Source: Phyto melanocephala
Lineage: Eukaryota; Arthropoda; Insecta; Diptera; Rhinophoridae
NCBI GenBank assembly: GCA_941918925.1
Contig: OW799233.1
Span: 73,341,578 to 73,405,577 of the forward strand
Direction of reading: 5' to 3'
DNA: 64,000 nt
Shown in pieces: positions 22,301 through 32,360 of this stretch; positions within the stretch are counted from its first letter, which is position 1; each line of letters opens with the position of its first letter. The notes under the pieces were generated by a model that saw nothing but the letters and a program-made list of their open reading frames with translations, did not search any database and was not told the origin of the DNA. The position numbers and the translations under genes were made by a program.

Positions 22301-23016
22301 CGTTGGACCACCTGTTGGAATGTCGAATGTATGGGAAGAGAATTCTTATTGCACTTGACAACCAGTCGGTTATAAAACGTATGCAGCGGATAGATGTGAA
22401 CTCCTCTTTGGTGCTTGAGTGTGTTCTAAAGCTCAATAAGTGTGCCTCTACAAATGAGGTAACGCTGACGTGGGTTAAGGGACACGTGGGCATAGCTGGG
22501 AATGAGGCTGCTGACGAACTTGCGAAGAAGGGGTCTGAGGCTGCATTCTGCGGGCCGGAACCCAGAACTGCTCTGGGTAATGTGCTAGTGCGGGCGAGGA
22601 TCTTTCAATGGGTGAACTCTATAAACTTGCGAAGGTGGATGGAGAGAACCACGTGTAGACAGGCCCGTATGGTGCTCAGGGAGCCACTTGGCAGGGGTGC
22701 AGTGAAGATACTCGGTTTTAATCGGAGTATGATGAGCTGGATCACTGCGTTGATTACTGGACATGGTAACTTCAAATATCATCTGAAGAGGATGCAGATC
22801 GTGAATGATGATATTTGTAGAATGTGTCTGGAGGATGCCGAGACAGCAGCGCATGTAGTATGCGAGTGTCCGGCGTTGGCGAGCGGAAGATTAAGGATCA
22901 CAGGCAAGCACACTTTAAGTGTGAGTGCAATGAGGGACCTTAGTCTGAGGGAGATGCCGGCGATTACAAAGAACTGTGCGATGAGGATTGTCGACAATCA
23001 CCAGTCGGCAGTGTGA
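19324..23016 (+). pseudogene. LOA ORF2: endonuclease, reverse transcriptase, RNase H
   Basis: Domains in order: an AP endonuclease (VYQLNLHHSRAASAV, ALLQEP, MGCDANSHSTVWGS, VIDITLCS, MSDHRAF; 19420-20080); RT (AAGMDGIFPALLQWG, FLPKPGKRDYTEAKSFRPIS, FMDIEGAFDRI, GCPQGGVLSPLL, VGYADDVAIMVGG; 20700-21420); RNase H (ISIFTDGSFMDG, YQAEMLGLLHAL, LDNQSVI, VTLTWVKGHVGIAGNEAAD; 22160-22520); and an ICRMCLEDAETAAHVVCECP finger at about 22815. It is broken by stops at 19531 (TGA) and 21322 (TAG), both where the family has Trp, by TAGs at 20398 and 20413, and by frameshifts near 21560 (T-run) and 21690. Catalytic residues otherwise look intact. Confidence 0.88.
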
Positions 23017-23176
23017 AATCGTTTTCCTAGTCCAGAGCAAACGCCGGTTGTGGCGCGGGACTCAGTGATTGAAAGTATACTGATCGGTAGACACGAAATC
23101 ACTGAGGAGCGAAGGGGGTCCAAAAGGGACCCGTGATAGTAGTGGTCTGCTTCGATATTCCCCCTACATGTGTATA

Positions 23177-23189
23177 TAAGGATTCGTCT
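23177..23189 (+). repeat. LOA LINE target-site duplication, right
   Basis: Second copy of TAAGGATTCGTCT, directly after the LINE 3' end (tacatgtgta). Gypsy-B coding resumes here. Confidence 0.9.
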
Positions 23190-23784
23190 TTTAAACTTAC
23201 ACGTTTTCCTATTCCAGACTCTACAAGAATGTTATATTGCAATATAAATGGTAATAACATATGACAATATGTGTCACTAAGATATCGAGAGATCGTAATG
23301 CGAAAACTGTATAATATTGCTCATCCAAGCATAAGAGCTACGCGAAAGTTTGTAATGGATCGATATGTATGGCCAGGAGCGGAAAAAGACGTTACAAAAT
23401 TTGTGCGTGGTTGCTTTCAGTGTCAAAGAGTAAGAAGTAGCAGACGTACCTCTGCACCTCCAAGCAACTATGATGCTATCGACAAGCGTTTTCAACACGT
23501 AAATATTGACCTCATAGGTCCATTACCAACATTAAACGGTGATCGTTATTGCCTCACTTATGTGGATCGTTTTACGAGATGGCCTACAGCAATTCCCATC
23601 CCAGATATCTCAGTTGATACAGTAGCTTCAGCCTTTATTACCGGTTGGGTGGCGTTCTATGGAGTTCCGGAGAAAGTAACAACAGACTTAGGAAGGCAGT
23701 TCAAATCAAATCTCTTCCGAGAACACACAAAAACACTCGGAATCCAGCACTTGCGAACCACAGCATAACATCCGCAGGCGAATG
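23190..23784 (+). pseudogene. Gypsy-B integrase
   Basis: The frame reads FPIPDSTRMLYCNING, then the zinc-binding region (AHPSIRATRKFVMDRYVWPG, GCFQCQR) and the core with two catalytic Asp residues: VNIDLIGPLP (about 23507) and VTTDLGRQFKS (about 23678). After HLRTTA a TAA replaces a codon, then HPQANA, and the coding is lost. The third catalytic residue, Glu, is missing because of a deletion near 23786. Confidence 0.85.
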
Positions 23785-24221
23785 CAAGTAAAGTAAGTCT
23801 ACATATAGTAAACCGAATTTGTAAAAAAATTGCTCCAAGTTATGTGCGACCTACAATGTCCTAAACCATCATGGCATTCAACAAAACCGATTTTGTAAAT
23901 CCAGAATTGGATACGTGCAATTTTGTTTTCGTAAAAGTCGATAGAGTACGCAAACCGTTATAACCAGCGTTTGAAGGCCCTTTTGAAGTGGAAAAGCGAC
24001 ATAAAAAGTATTTTATTATAAAACATGGGAAACAAAAAGATAAAATTTCCATTGACAGAATCAAACCAGCAAAAACGTATGCTTATGATGTGCAAGAGAC
24101 TCATAAAGTCAACTTGAAAACAGCAAATTGCGAAGAAACGGACGAAAATGATCAGTTTAGCACAACACATACGGTCACCCGATACGGAAGACGCGTAAAG
24201 TTTCATAATCTCTACCGATAA
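23785..24221 (+). pseudogene. Gypsy-B pol C-terminal region
   Basis: After the integrase deletion, coding is traceable from about 23875 (FNKTDFVNPELDTCNFVFVK, RVRKPL) through FEGPFEVEKRHKKYFIIKHG and KDKISIDRIKPAKTY to VTRYGRRVKFHNLYR and a TAA at 24219. This is the usual C-terminal GPY/F module and basic tail of the clade, placed just before the 3' LTR. Confidence 0.75.
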
Positions 24222-24244
24222 CGCAGGAGCTAGCCAGGGGGTAT

Positions 24245-24539
24245 TGTAGCAATTCCTATCCTTGGCATAAAACTTTACATATCAAAAGTATTTGAATTTC
24301 ATCAATCATTTAATTTGTCTTTTGGAATACTATTTGTTACATCTACTTATGTACATACACAATCTATTATTGTAATATATTTTGTAAATTAAAGTTTTGA
24401 ATTAGTATTAGTGCTAGAATACAATAATAATGGAAGCAAGATTATTATTGAGAGAAAGAAAATAAAATGGAGATCATTAGTAATTAGACTTGCTAAGTAC
24501 AAACACGTTTTTTATTTTTGCGATAGTGCGATCCCCACA
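24245..24539 (+). repeat. Gypsy-B 3' LTR (295 bp)
   Basis: It begins TGTAGCAATTCC just after a purine-rich gccaggggg tract and ends CCCCACA, followed by GTAT. It contains AATAAA near 24462. Its start and end match the 25-bp remnant at 15054-15078. Confidence 0.75.
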
Positions 24540-24618
24540 GTATTTTCCCTCTTTTTTCCTTTTATCGCAATGTTAACATTTTTCCTGAAATTTACAATAA
24601 CTTTGAATAAAGTTTGTA

Positions 24619-25537
24619 TCGGGTGTCCCAACAAGAACGCAATTTTTAAATTTGGCGCCATTCGAAGTGTCATTGTTTGACATTTGAACAACTGTTATTG
24701 TTTGCTAGTAGAAGGTACGAGGTTAGTAAAAATGGAGCGCTACACGAATGAACAACGCATTCTCATTGTGAAATTGTTTTACCAAATGGTGAAAGTTTTG
24801 CGGCTACAGTTCGCAAATTGCGATCATCGCATTTCCATCTTGATGGCTCGTCAATAGGCAGAATTGTCGCATTTGGGATGAGGAAAATCCTCGAGTGATT
24901 CACGAGAAGCAAATGCATCCTCAACGTGTCACTGTGTGGTGTGGTTTTTGGGCTGGAAGAATCATTGGAACTTTTTTTCATGAAAATGAGGCAGGTCAAG
25001 CGCAAACAGTCAATGGTGTTCGGTATCGTGAAATGATAACCAGTTTTTTCTTGCCTAGAATTGAAGAAATGAATGTGGAGGGCATGTGGTTTCAACAAGA
25101 TGGCGCCACATGTCATACAGCCAGAGAAACAATTCAATTGCTGCATCAGTCATTTCCCGGTCGTGTTATTTCGCGTTTTGGAGACCAGAATTGGCCGCCT
25201 AGATCGTGTGCTTTAACACCTTTAGATTTTTTTCTTTGGGGTTTTTTGAAGTCGATGGTTTACGCGAATAAGCCGACGACGACTCAAGACTTAAAAGAGG
25301 AAATTGGACGCTGCATTAATGAAATACCGCAGCTTTTATGCAAAAAGGTCATTGAAAATTTCATTAAAAGATCGCGTGTGTGCCAGCAAAGCCGCGGCGG
25401 CCATCTGCACGATATAATGTTCCATACATAACCTCATTCTGTCTACTTTACGATATAATAAAGTTTCACGATTTTTTTTTTTAAATATCTGTGTTTTATT
25501 TAAAATTTAAAAATTGCGTTCTAGTTGGGACACCCGA
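24619..25537 (+). mobile_element. rosa-like mariner (DD41D), internally deleted
   Basis: Terminal inverted repeats TCGGGTGTCCCAAC(A/T)AGAACG extend for more than 35 bp at each end and are flanked by TA (24617-24618 and 25538-25539). The element is 919 bp, shorter than the roughly 1.3 kb of full-length mariners. The body encodes a transposase whose N-terminal domain is mostly deleted. It lies 76 bp after the Gypsy-B 3' LTR. Confidence 0.88.
24732..25431 (+). pseudogene. rosa-like mariner transposase
   Basis: It starts MERYTNEQRILIVKLFYQ and shifts frame near 24787. The helix-turn-helix region and the first catalytic Asp have been deleted, so LRS joins directly to SHFHLDG. Another shift near 24873 leads to the long ORF 24895-25431. 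This has WFQQDGATCHTA (second Asp) and NWPPRSCALTPLDFFLWG (third Asp). There are 41 residues between the second and third Asp, the DD41D spacing of the rosa family. The element cannot move itself. Confidence 0.85.
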
Positions 25538-25539
25538 TA

Positions 25540-26046
25540 TAAAAGTTTCTATTGAGGTAGCACAGTTTGAAAAATGCTCAAGTGTTTCTATTTGTCTATA
25601 AAGTTTGTGAAACGTGAAGTTAAATATGAAGCCTTAAGATAGTTAAAGAGCACTGAGTATGAAATGCATGTAAACTTACTTGTAAATTTTAAGAGAAAAG
25701 AGGTGAGAGGTCCAATTCTTGTGGTTAAATAAGAGAGCAGAGGTGAGAGATCCAATTTTGGTGGTTGGTATTTTTATTTTTTACTTTTAACCATATGCAA
25801 GTTCTCTATTTTATAAAAAGATTTACTTGTTTTGCCTTTTGCCTTCTTTTTCTTTACAATGCACTTGTTTGCTCTCTTAACTATGATTATATAAATATAT
25901 GTATAAGTATGTAAGTCTGTATACCAACTTTTTTATCTTCGGTTTTATCAAATTTTATAGAAATTTATTCAAATTATTTTCGTTTGAAACTAAAAACATA
26001 TATACCTACGTATATACATACATACATATATACATCTATATGTATG
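25540..26046. other. AT-rich spacer with a small direct duplication
   Basis: A roughly 37-bp unit (agaggtgagaggtccaattc / agaggtgagagatccaattt) occurs twice between 25697 and 25770. The rest is AT-rich with ATACATAT words. No gene seen. Confidence 0.45.
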
Positions 26047-26354
26047 TGGAAACCGAATTAAGACGTACCACTAGGTCCTTAAATGATTAATGGACAAGAC
26101 AAGGGAGACAGAAATAGACATACTGTAAAAACGGAACGAACAGACAAACGAACACAGACAGAGAGTAGAAATAAAAACACGGACAGAGAATAGAAAGAAG
26201 GAAATGAATTGTAGTAAGTCTAAGTTTATCTTGTAAGTAAGCCACACGTGTGTACTACACAAACGGATTAACAATGAATAAAAATGTAAACTGAATTTAA
26301 CCATATTAAAATAAAAGTGTTTTTAATTAAATTTAAAAGGAAATCAATCCTACA
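26047..26354 (+). repeat. Gypsy-C 5' LTR (308 bp)
   Basis: It starts TGGAAACCGAATTAAGACG and ends AATCCTACA. It matches the 3' LTR closely, but has one fewer copy of a 24-bp unit (gaacacagacagagagtagaaata type). AATAAA occurs near 26278. Confidence 0.85.
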
Positions 26355-26356
26355 TT

Positions 26357-26374
26357 TGGGGGCTCAACCGGGAT
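26357..26374 (+). promoter_or_regulatory. Gypsy-C primer-binding site, tRNA-Pro-like
   Basis: TGGGGGCTCAACCGGGAT lies two bases after the 5' LTR. It differs at two central positions from TGGGGGCTCGTCCGGGAT, the well-known proline tRNA primer site of murine leukaemia-type retroviruses. Confidence 0.7.
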
Positions 26375-27094
26375 TGTCAACCAAGGCCAATCCCTTAAGT
26401 GAAGAGTTGTGAAAATTTTTTTTTGCAAGTGGGCAAATAGCCAATCAAACTTAAAAAAAAGAAACTAATTAAATAAATAAAAAGTTTGCTTTATAGATAT
26501 ACATAGGCATATAAGTACGTATGTACTTACATAATTGAAGTTTTATATACGATATTAAAATTGTGCCCGAATATTAAAAACTAAAAGTGAAATAAAAATA
26601 AAATAAAGTTTAACGTTATAAAAAAAAGAGGAGTGACGTTAAAGAAGTAACATTAAAATTATAAAAAAAAAGGTTCCGTTATTTTTGCAAGATATTGCTG
26701 TTCAAGAAAATTAAAAAAAAAAAACAAGAACAACAACGAAGTAAATGAAACCGGTTTTACTATACCTACTTAGACAAATTGTTCATCAAAACAGCAAAAA
26801 CAAAACATTAACACTGAATAAATGTACAGACCGTAAAGAAAACATGCATATTTAAACAAACCTACTCTTTATTCAGTAAAATAAGAGAACGTGTTAAAAA
26901 CTGTAAAGAAACAATAGCAAAATCAAAAGAGACCGTATACAACATAATAAAGACTATTTAAGAGTACTTCTTCTTAAGAAAGCTAATAGAGTTGTGACCA
27001 GAAAATAAAAGAGACAAGAACGTTGAAATATAAAATAGCTCAAAGAAAAAAAACCCACCCTATTTTGTGATCTACAGTATTTAGCAGCAAAGAA

Positions 27095-28020
27095 CCCAGC
27101 CTGCAAAATTGTCCGACATCTGTCAGATGTTTGTATGAAATGTCGACAAACATTCTATACGAATTCTGTCAGACTTCTGACCGCCAAACATATGAAGTGG
27201 TTGACACGAATTCTGACAGACATGTCGTGGGAAATTCTGAGTTTTTTACCGACGTGTCTGATAGAAATCTAACAGAAATCTGAAAGAAAAAGCAGGGAAG
27301 TTCTGATTTATTATACGACATTCGTATAGATTTCAAAAAGTTTGTCGGATTGTTGTCTGAAATATTTAATAAAATAAAACTCAGTTTTATGTTATATTTG
27401 TATTAATTTAATTTATTACTTAATTACATATATTCATATACATTGTTTATATGCCACATATAATAGTTAAAACAATTCTTTTCAATATTTTAAGCTAACT
27501 TGAAAAACCAAATACGCATCTTTTTGAACATTTTTCCGAAAAGCCTGACATGACACTCTTTTTATATATATTGTTTTTTAATCACAAAACAATCACTTTC
27601 TATATTACTTTTAAACTTTTTAACACACCAATAAATTAAATTTTTTAATATCACCTTTTTTGTTGCACTTTATGACTTAAATAAACAATTTGTAAAACAA
27701 ACAAAATCAAAATTACAAAATTGGTAAAGGCAAAAAATTGCGTTTTAATTTGTAAAGAAAAAAAAACAAAAGGAATAAAAACAACTTAGACATTTCTGTA
27801 CGAAATCAGTCAGATATCTATCAGACATGTCGGTAAACAAAAAAGAATAAAATCCCTTCGACATATCGGTACGAAATCAGTTAGAAATCTATCAGACGTG
27901 TCGTACATTAAATTTCCCAGACATGTCTTACAGAAACCTTTACGAAATGTCCGTAAAAAAAGTCAGATATTTGTAAGACTTGTCTGATTCAGACATTGTC
28001 GTACTTTTGTGCAGGCTGGG
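27095..28020. mobile_element. Non-autonomous DNA transposon with CCCAGCCTGCA ends
   Basis: The ends are CCCAGCCTGCA...TGCAGGCTGGG, a perfect 11-bp inverted repeat, followed inward by clusters of GTCAGA / TCTGAC words on both sides (27110-27340 and 27790-28000). The AT-rich centre has no ORF. It interrupts the Gypsy-C leader and so is younger. The flanks (gaa and aag) do not give a convincing target duplication, so the superfamily stays open. Confidence 0.65.
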
Positions 28021-28425
28021 AAGTTGGTTGCCGTGTGTGTATGTGTTTAAACAAATTTGTAGCCTTGAATTGTTTTGCAAATATATAGGAGCATAAAAAC
28101 AAAATAATAATTGTTGCTGTGCCTAGTGTGCTGAAAAAAAACTCAGTTAAAGTTTAAATGAACACCTGACCAATTTTGTATAAAGGAGAAAAAACAACAA
28201 AACATTCTCGCTTATGTACTACAACGAAGAAGGAAGACTAGAAGTAGCAGATGGTGCGGTGCAATTGCCGGAGTAGCTGGTATATTAAAATTAACTGTAT
28301 GATTAAATATTCTATGTATGGTACTGATTTAGTTATATTATTATAATTAAGTTTAAGAGAAGATTTAAGAGGAATAATTGGAAGTTCATTTTAGGGTATC
28401 ATTGCATTTTGTATACGATTAGATT

Positions 28426-28638
28426 ATGAGTTTTGCTGAGTTTATTTGTGAATATATTTGAACTTTGGAGGAGATAGAAAGACGTTAGGATGAAGCGATA
28501 GAGCTTTAGGAAATTATTGAAGACGAAAAGAGAGTGGATGAATTTCAAGACGAGGCAATATGTGAAAGACGTTAAGGTGAGAACGAAAGAGTTAGTCAAT
28601 TTAATGAGTTAAAGAGGATAGAACATTGTTCGATGTAA
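28426..28638 (+). pseudogene. Degenerate acidic leader ORF of Gypsy-C
   Basis: From ATG 28426 the frame runs 70 codons to TAA 28636 with four internal stops (TGA, TAG, TAG, TAA). Between them it is Glu-rich and looks coding: MSFAEFICEYI, TLEEIERR, DEAIEL, then EIIEDEKRVDEFQDEAICER and GENERVSQFNELKRIEHCSM. Each internal stop is one C-to-T change from CGA, CAG or CAA. It is probably a lost helical-protein ORF upstream of gag; the function is unknown. Confidence 0.4.
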
Positions 28639-29127
28639 ATACATATATTTTTGAGACAACGAAAATACGTGACAGTGTGTGTACGGGCTTTAGTGTAGTG
28701 TGCTTTAGTCAGAGAGTAATAGGGAGAAGCCAAATTTTATGGAATTGATTTGATGAGAATTGGGATAAAGTTGAATGGAATTTTATGAAATTTTATTTGG
28801 GAAACTGGAGGAAAATAACGAGGTGGAAAATTTTATAGGTCAATGAATACCGATAGGCTATAATATATTTTTGAATGTTATATTATATTATGTATGGAAA
28901 CATTTAAATTAATATTATATAATTTATATAAATACGTTTAAATATAATCTGATCAAATTTTAAATTTGTTTTGAAAAACAATCCGACAGGCTAACGCCTA
29001 AGTTATCTTTATCAACTAAAGGTTTTGAATTAATACTGATATTATCGAATTCTATTTACAACCATATTGTCAATCAACCTTTAAATTTATTTTACTTTAT
29101 TACATTTATATTGACTTCGGACACGAC

Positions 29128-31491
29128 ATGGAGTTGCTAGAAATTTTGACACTGACTGCTGAGGAGTTGAAAAACAAATGTAGCGAACTCGGACTGGACG
29201 ACGAAGGGGGAAAGACTGTTTTACAGGAAAGAGTAATCAGATATCACGGATTTAGTAATCGGACTGGGGGTGTTGACTCAGAATACGACGAAGCGGCATC
29301 TAGTATTGAGCGACCAGTGGCAACAGAATATCGCGGATCCTCCACATTTACCCTGAACGATATGGAAGATACGTTGTCTAAATTTTCGGGTGAAGGTACA
29401 CATGAGATAGATTTGTGGATCGATAATTTTGAAGATTGTGCCATTACAGTAGGATGGAATGATTTGCAAAAATATATATATGGACGACAGTTACTTTCCG
29501 GTGCAGCTAAGATTTTTTCACGAACTCAGTCAAGTATTCGTGATTGAACGTCGTTGAAAGGTGCGCTACGAAAAGAATTCGGTGTCCTTCGCTCGGCCAT
29601 AGAGGTCCATCATATGTTAAAAAATAGAAAGAAACGACCAAACGAAAGCCTACGGGAGTATTTATATTGCTTGCAGGAGATTGCTTCACCAGTCAAATTG
29701 GACGAGGAGAGTATTATAGAATATTTTATTCAGGGTATACCCGACAGCAAGGCCAACAAGTCAATCCTATATCAAGCAGTGGATATAGCGGATTTGAAGC
29801 TGAAAATTAAAGTATACGAGAAGGTAACCAAACCAGCTCAATCTTCCAATTTTATTAAATCACGTCCAAATGAAGAACTGCGAATCGGTGCGAAAGACGA
29901 AACCCAATTGACTTGTTATAACTGCGGTAAGAAGGGTCATGTAAGCAAAGACTGTAAAGTGAAACTGCCAAAATGTTTCAAGTGCAACCAAATAGGCCAT
30001 AAATCTTTTGACTGTAAAGTAGGTGTGAGCGTTAAAAATGAACCCAAGGAACGAAAATCACCTGCCAACATGCAGACCTTATCGTCACCTTCGCGTTCTG
30101 AACAATCGGAAAAAATAATTTCTCGACCTAACAGAATTTTTAAAGACGTTAATATACTTGGGGCAGAAGTATCTGCTCTACTAGATACATGTAGCGACAA
30201 AAGTTGTGTACGCTATGACGCTCTTATGATGATGCAAAACGCGAATGTGAGCGCGGAGAGAAAATTAATGATTGGTATAGGCGAAAGGAAAATCGAGACA
30301 ATAGGCGCTTTTGAGACCATTGTCGAATTAGATGGTGTATCTGTACCCGTAAAGTTCCACGTGACGCGTGAACGAAATATTTTGTTTTCGGCGATATTTG
30401 GTAATGACGTTCTCCAGTTCGTAAATATTTTTATAACTGATGAAGGAGCAAAGTTTACACCACGATCTGCAACACCAGGAGCTAGGCCAACAGCAGTTGA
30501 AAAAATCAGCTCATCGCAAAACAGCAGTTATGATGAGCTAATTCGTCAATTCTGTAGAATTAATATTGCGATGAAAGCTTCAATCGTCGAGATAGGCCAT
30601 TTGACGCACGACATTCAAAAGGAGATATTAAAAATAGCTAACAATTACAACCCAATTAAGCCAAAAACATTTCCGGTCAAAATGGGGATAGTGTTAAAGG
30701 ATGAAGTACCAGTTTCTCACCGCCCCCGCAGAATGTCAATCGCTGATCAACAAATGGTAGACAACCAAGTCACAGAATTGCTACAGGATGGTATCGTGAA
30801 GCATAGCCACTCGGAGTACTCGTCACCTGTAGTTTTAGTCTCAAAAAAGGACGGTACTAAGAGATTATGCTGCGATTCTCGACGGCTAAATGAAAAGATT
30901 ATATGGGACAATTTCCCAATGGTTGTGATTGACGATGTACTGCAGCGGCTACAGGAAGCTAAAGTTTATACAACACTAGACTTAAGAAATGGATTTTTCC
31001 ATGTACCTATTGAAGAGTCAAGCCAACGATATACGTCGTTCGTTACCCATCGTGGACAATTCGAATTTCGGTATGTTCCATTCGGATTGTCAAATTCACC
31101 AGCCGTATTTTGCCGTTACATTACAGCGGTTTTTCGAGAACTAATAGCAGACGGAACAGTTGTGCTGTATATGGACGATGTGGTTATCCCGTCTAAAACA
31201 GAAGAAGAAGGCCTCAAGAAGTTAAAAAGAGTTTTAAAAGTCGCGTCACTAAACGGACTGAAAATAAAATGGGAAAAATGTCAGTTCCTAATGAGAAGAA
31301 TCACGTTTCTAGGGTACGTTTTGGAAGACTCTACGATTCTTCCTTCAAAAGAGAAAACCATCGCAGTGGAGAAGTTCCCCATTCCAAAAGATCAGAAAGC
31401 ACTACAAAGATTTTTAGGATTAACCTCCTACTTTCGTCGTTTTATTCAAGGATACGCATTGGTCGCTAAACCATTATCCGATCTCCGATAA
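29128..31491 (+). pseudogene. Gypsy-C gag-protease-reverse transcriptase
   Basis: One frame from ATG 29128 to TAA 31489, interrupted only by TGA 29545-29547. Gag starts with a SAP-like helix pair (LTAEELKNKCSELGLDDEGG), then the capsid-like region and two CCHC knuckles (CYNCGKKGHVSKDC and CFKCNQIGHKSFDC, about 29912-30012). The protease active site reads ALLDTCSDKS, with Cys (TGT 30190-30192) where retropepsins have Gly. RT shows PVVLVSKKDGTKRLCCDSRR, YTTLDLRNGFFHVPI and VVLYMDDVVIPS with catalytic MDD (about 31160), then FLGLTSYFRRFI. The frame breaks just after LSDL at 31489. Confidence 0.88.
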
Positions 31492-32360
31492 AGAAGTTTT
31501 GTCTGTCCAACAGCTAAAGGCTGCATTAGCTAGTGCCAACGTTCTGAGACTTTTTAATCCAAACACCGAAACGGAAGTTCACACCGATGCCAGCAAACAC
31601 TAGTATGGTGAAGTATTGCTGCAAAGGGATTCAGAAGACGGTCAACTACATCCTGTCCAATATATGAGTAGGAAAACAACTCCCGCGGAGGAAAAATACC
31701 ACTCATATGAGTTAGAGGTGCTAGCCGTAGTCGAAGCGTTGAAAAAGTGGCGTGTGTTTGTAATGGGGCTGAAAGTGAAGATCGTAACAGACTGCAACGC
31801 ATTCGCTATGACAATGAAAAAACAAGAAGTACCCCTACGGGTATCAAGGTGGGCGCTATTCCTCCAAGATTTCCAATATACCATCGAACACCGATCCGGG
31901 TCAAAAATGAAGCATGTTGATGCATTAAGTAGAGTCTCTTGTCTGATGGTCGAAGATTCTTTGCGCCATAAGATTAAAGAAGCTCAATTAGAAGACGACT
32001 GGATCAGAGCTGTGAGCAAAGTATTGGAGACCCAATCATATGAGGTTTTCTTTTTGAAATACGGACTAGTACACAAAGATCCCAATAAGAAGCTTGTCGT
32101 CGTTTCGGCATGTATGGAGCGAGAAATCATTGAAATGGCTCACAAGCAGGGTCATTTTGCAGCGAAGAAAACGGCAGATCTGGTAGAGAAGAACTTTTAT
32201 GTACGAAAATTGAATTCAAAAGCCGAAAATGTAGTGAAAAACTGTGTTGAATGCATTATGTCAGAAGCCAAAGCTGGCAGAAAAGAAATCAGACAAACCG
32301 TTGCTAACGTATCACTTGGATCATGTGGGACCGATGGAGACAACGGCAAAACAATATAAT
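31486..32360 (+). pseudogene. Gypsy-C RNase H and integrase zinc domain
   Basis: After the frameshift the sequence continues EVLSVQQLKAALASANVLRL, TEVHTDASKH (RNase H Asp), a TAG at 31601, then QYMSRKTTPAEEKYHSYELE and FQYTIEHRSGSKMKHVDALS. The integrase HHCC domain follows (MAHKQGHFAAKKTADLVEKN, then CVECIM). The frame changes to the next ORF near 32300. Confidence 0.85.

Larger units (their letters stand above)
18530..23176 (+). mobile_element. LOA-type non-LTR retrotransposon (4647 bp)
   Basis: Plus-strand LINE inserted in the Gypsy-B pol and flanked by 13-bp duplications. It has a GC-rich 5' leader, a short degenerate ORF1, an ORF2 with endonuclease, RT, RNase H and C-terminal Cx2C...HxxC finger, and a 3' UTR of about 160 bp without a poly(A) tail. 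The RNase H plus the motif order fit the LOA/Baggins group. Its base composition is clearly less AT-rich than the surroundings. ORF1 is shorter than usual and lacks zinc knuckles. Confidence 0.85.
15050..24543 (+). mobile_element. Gypsy-B: CsRn1-like Ty3/Gypsy element with nested insertions
   Basis: The outer GTAT duplications (15050-15053 and 24540-24543) bracket a remnant 5' LTR, a primer site, gag, protease, RT, RNase H, integrase, pol tail and 3' LTR, all on the plus strand. Two later insertions interrupt it: AT-rich palindromic DNA at 16240-17342 and a LOA-type LINE at 18530-23176. The tRNA-Trp-like primer site, 4-bp duplication and gag/pol sequence style fit the CsRn1 clade. Without insertions it would be about 3.7 kb, so gag, the RT N-terminus and the end of integrase carry further deletions. 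Confidence 0.8.
26375..29127 (+). other. Gypsy-C leader region
   Basis: A 2.7-kb AT-rich leader between primer site and gag. It holds the nested element at 27095-28020, a 20-codon ORF at 28214 (MYYNEEGRLEVADGAVQLPE) and a degenerate ORF at 28426-28638. Polyadenine runs and short purine-rich stretches dominate the rest; no further gene was seen. Confidence 0.5.

Noticed and set aside
19908..22997. Several long minus-strand ORFs in the LOA LINE
   Set aside because: They are antisense to ORF2 and exist because of its higher GC content and codon pattern; no motif.
25899..26090. Plus-strand ORF ending with the same peptide as the Gypsy-C pol ORF
   Set aside because: The shared C-terminal peptide (ELRRTTRSLND) is LTR sequence present in both LTRs.
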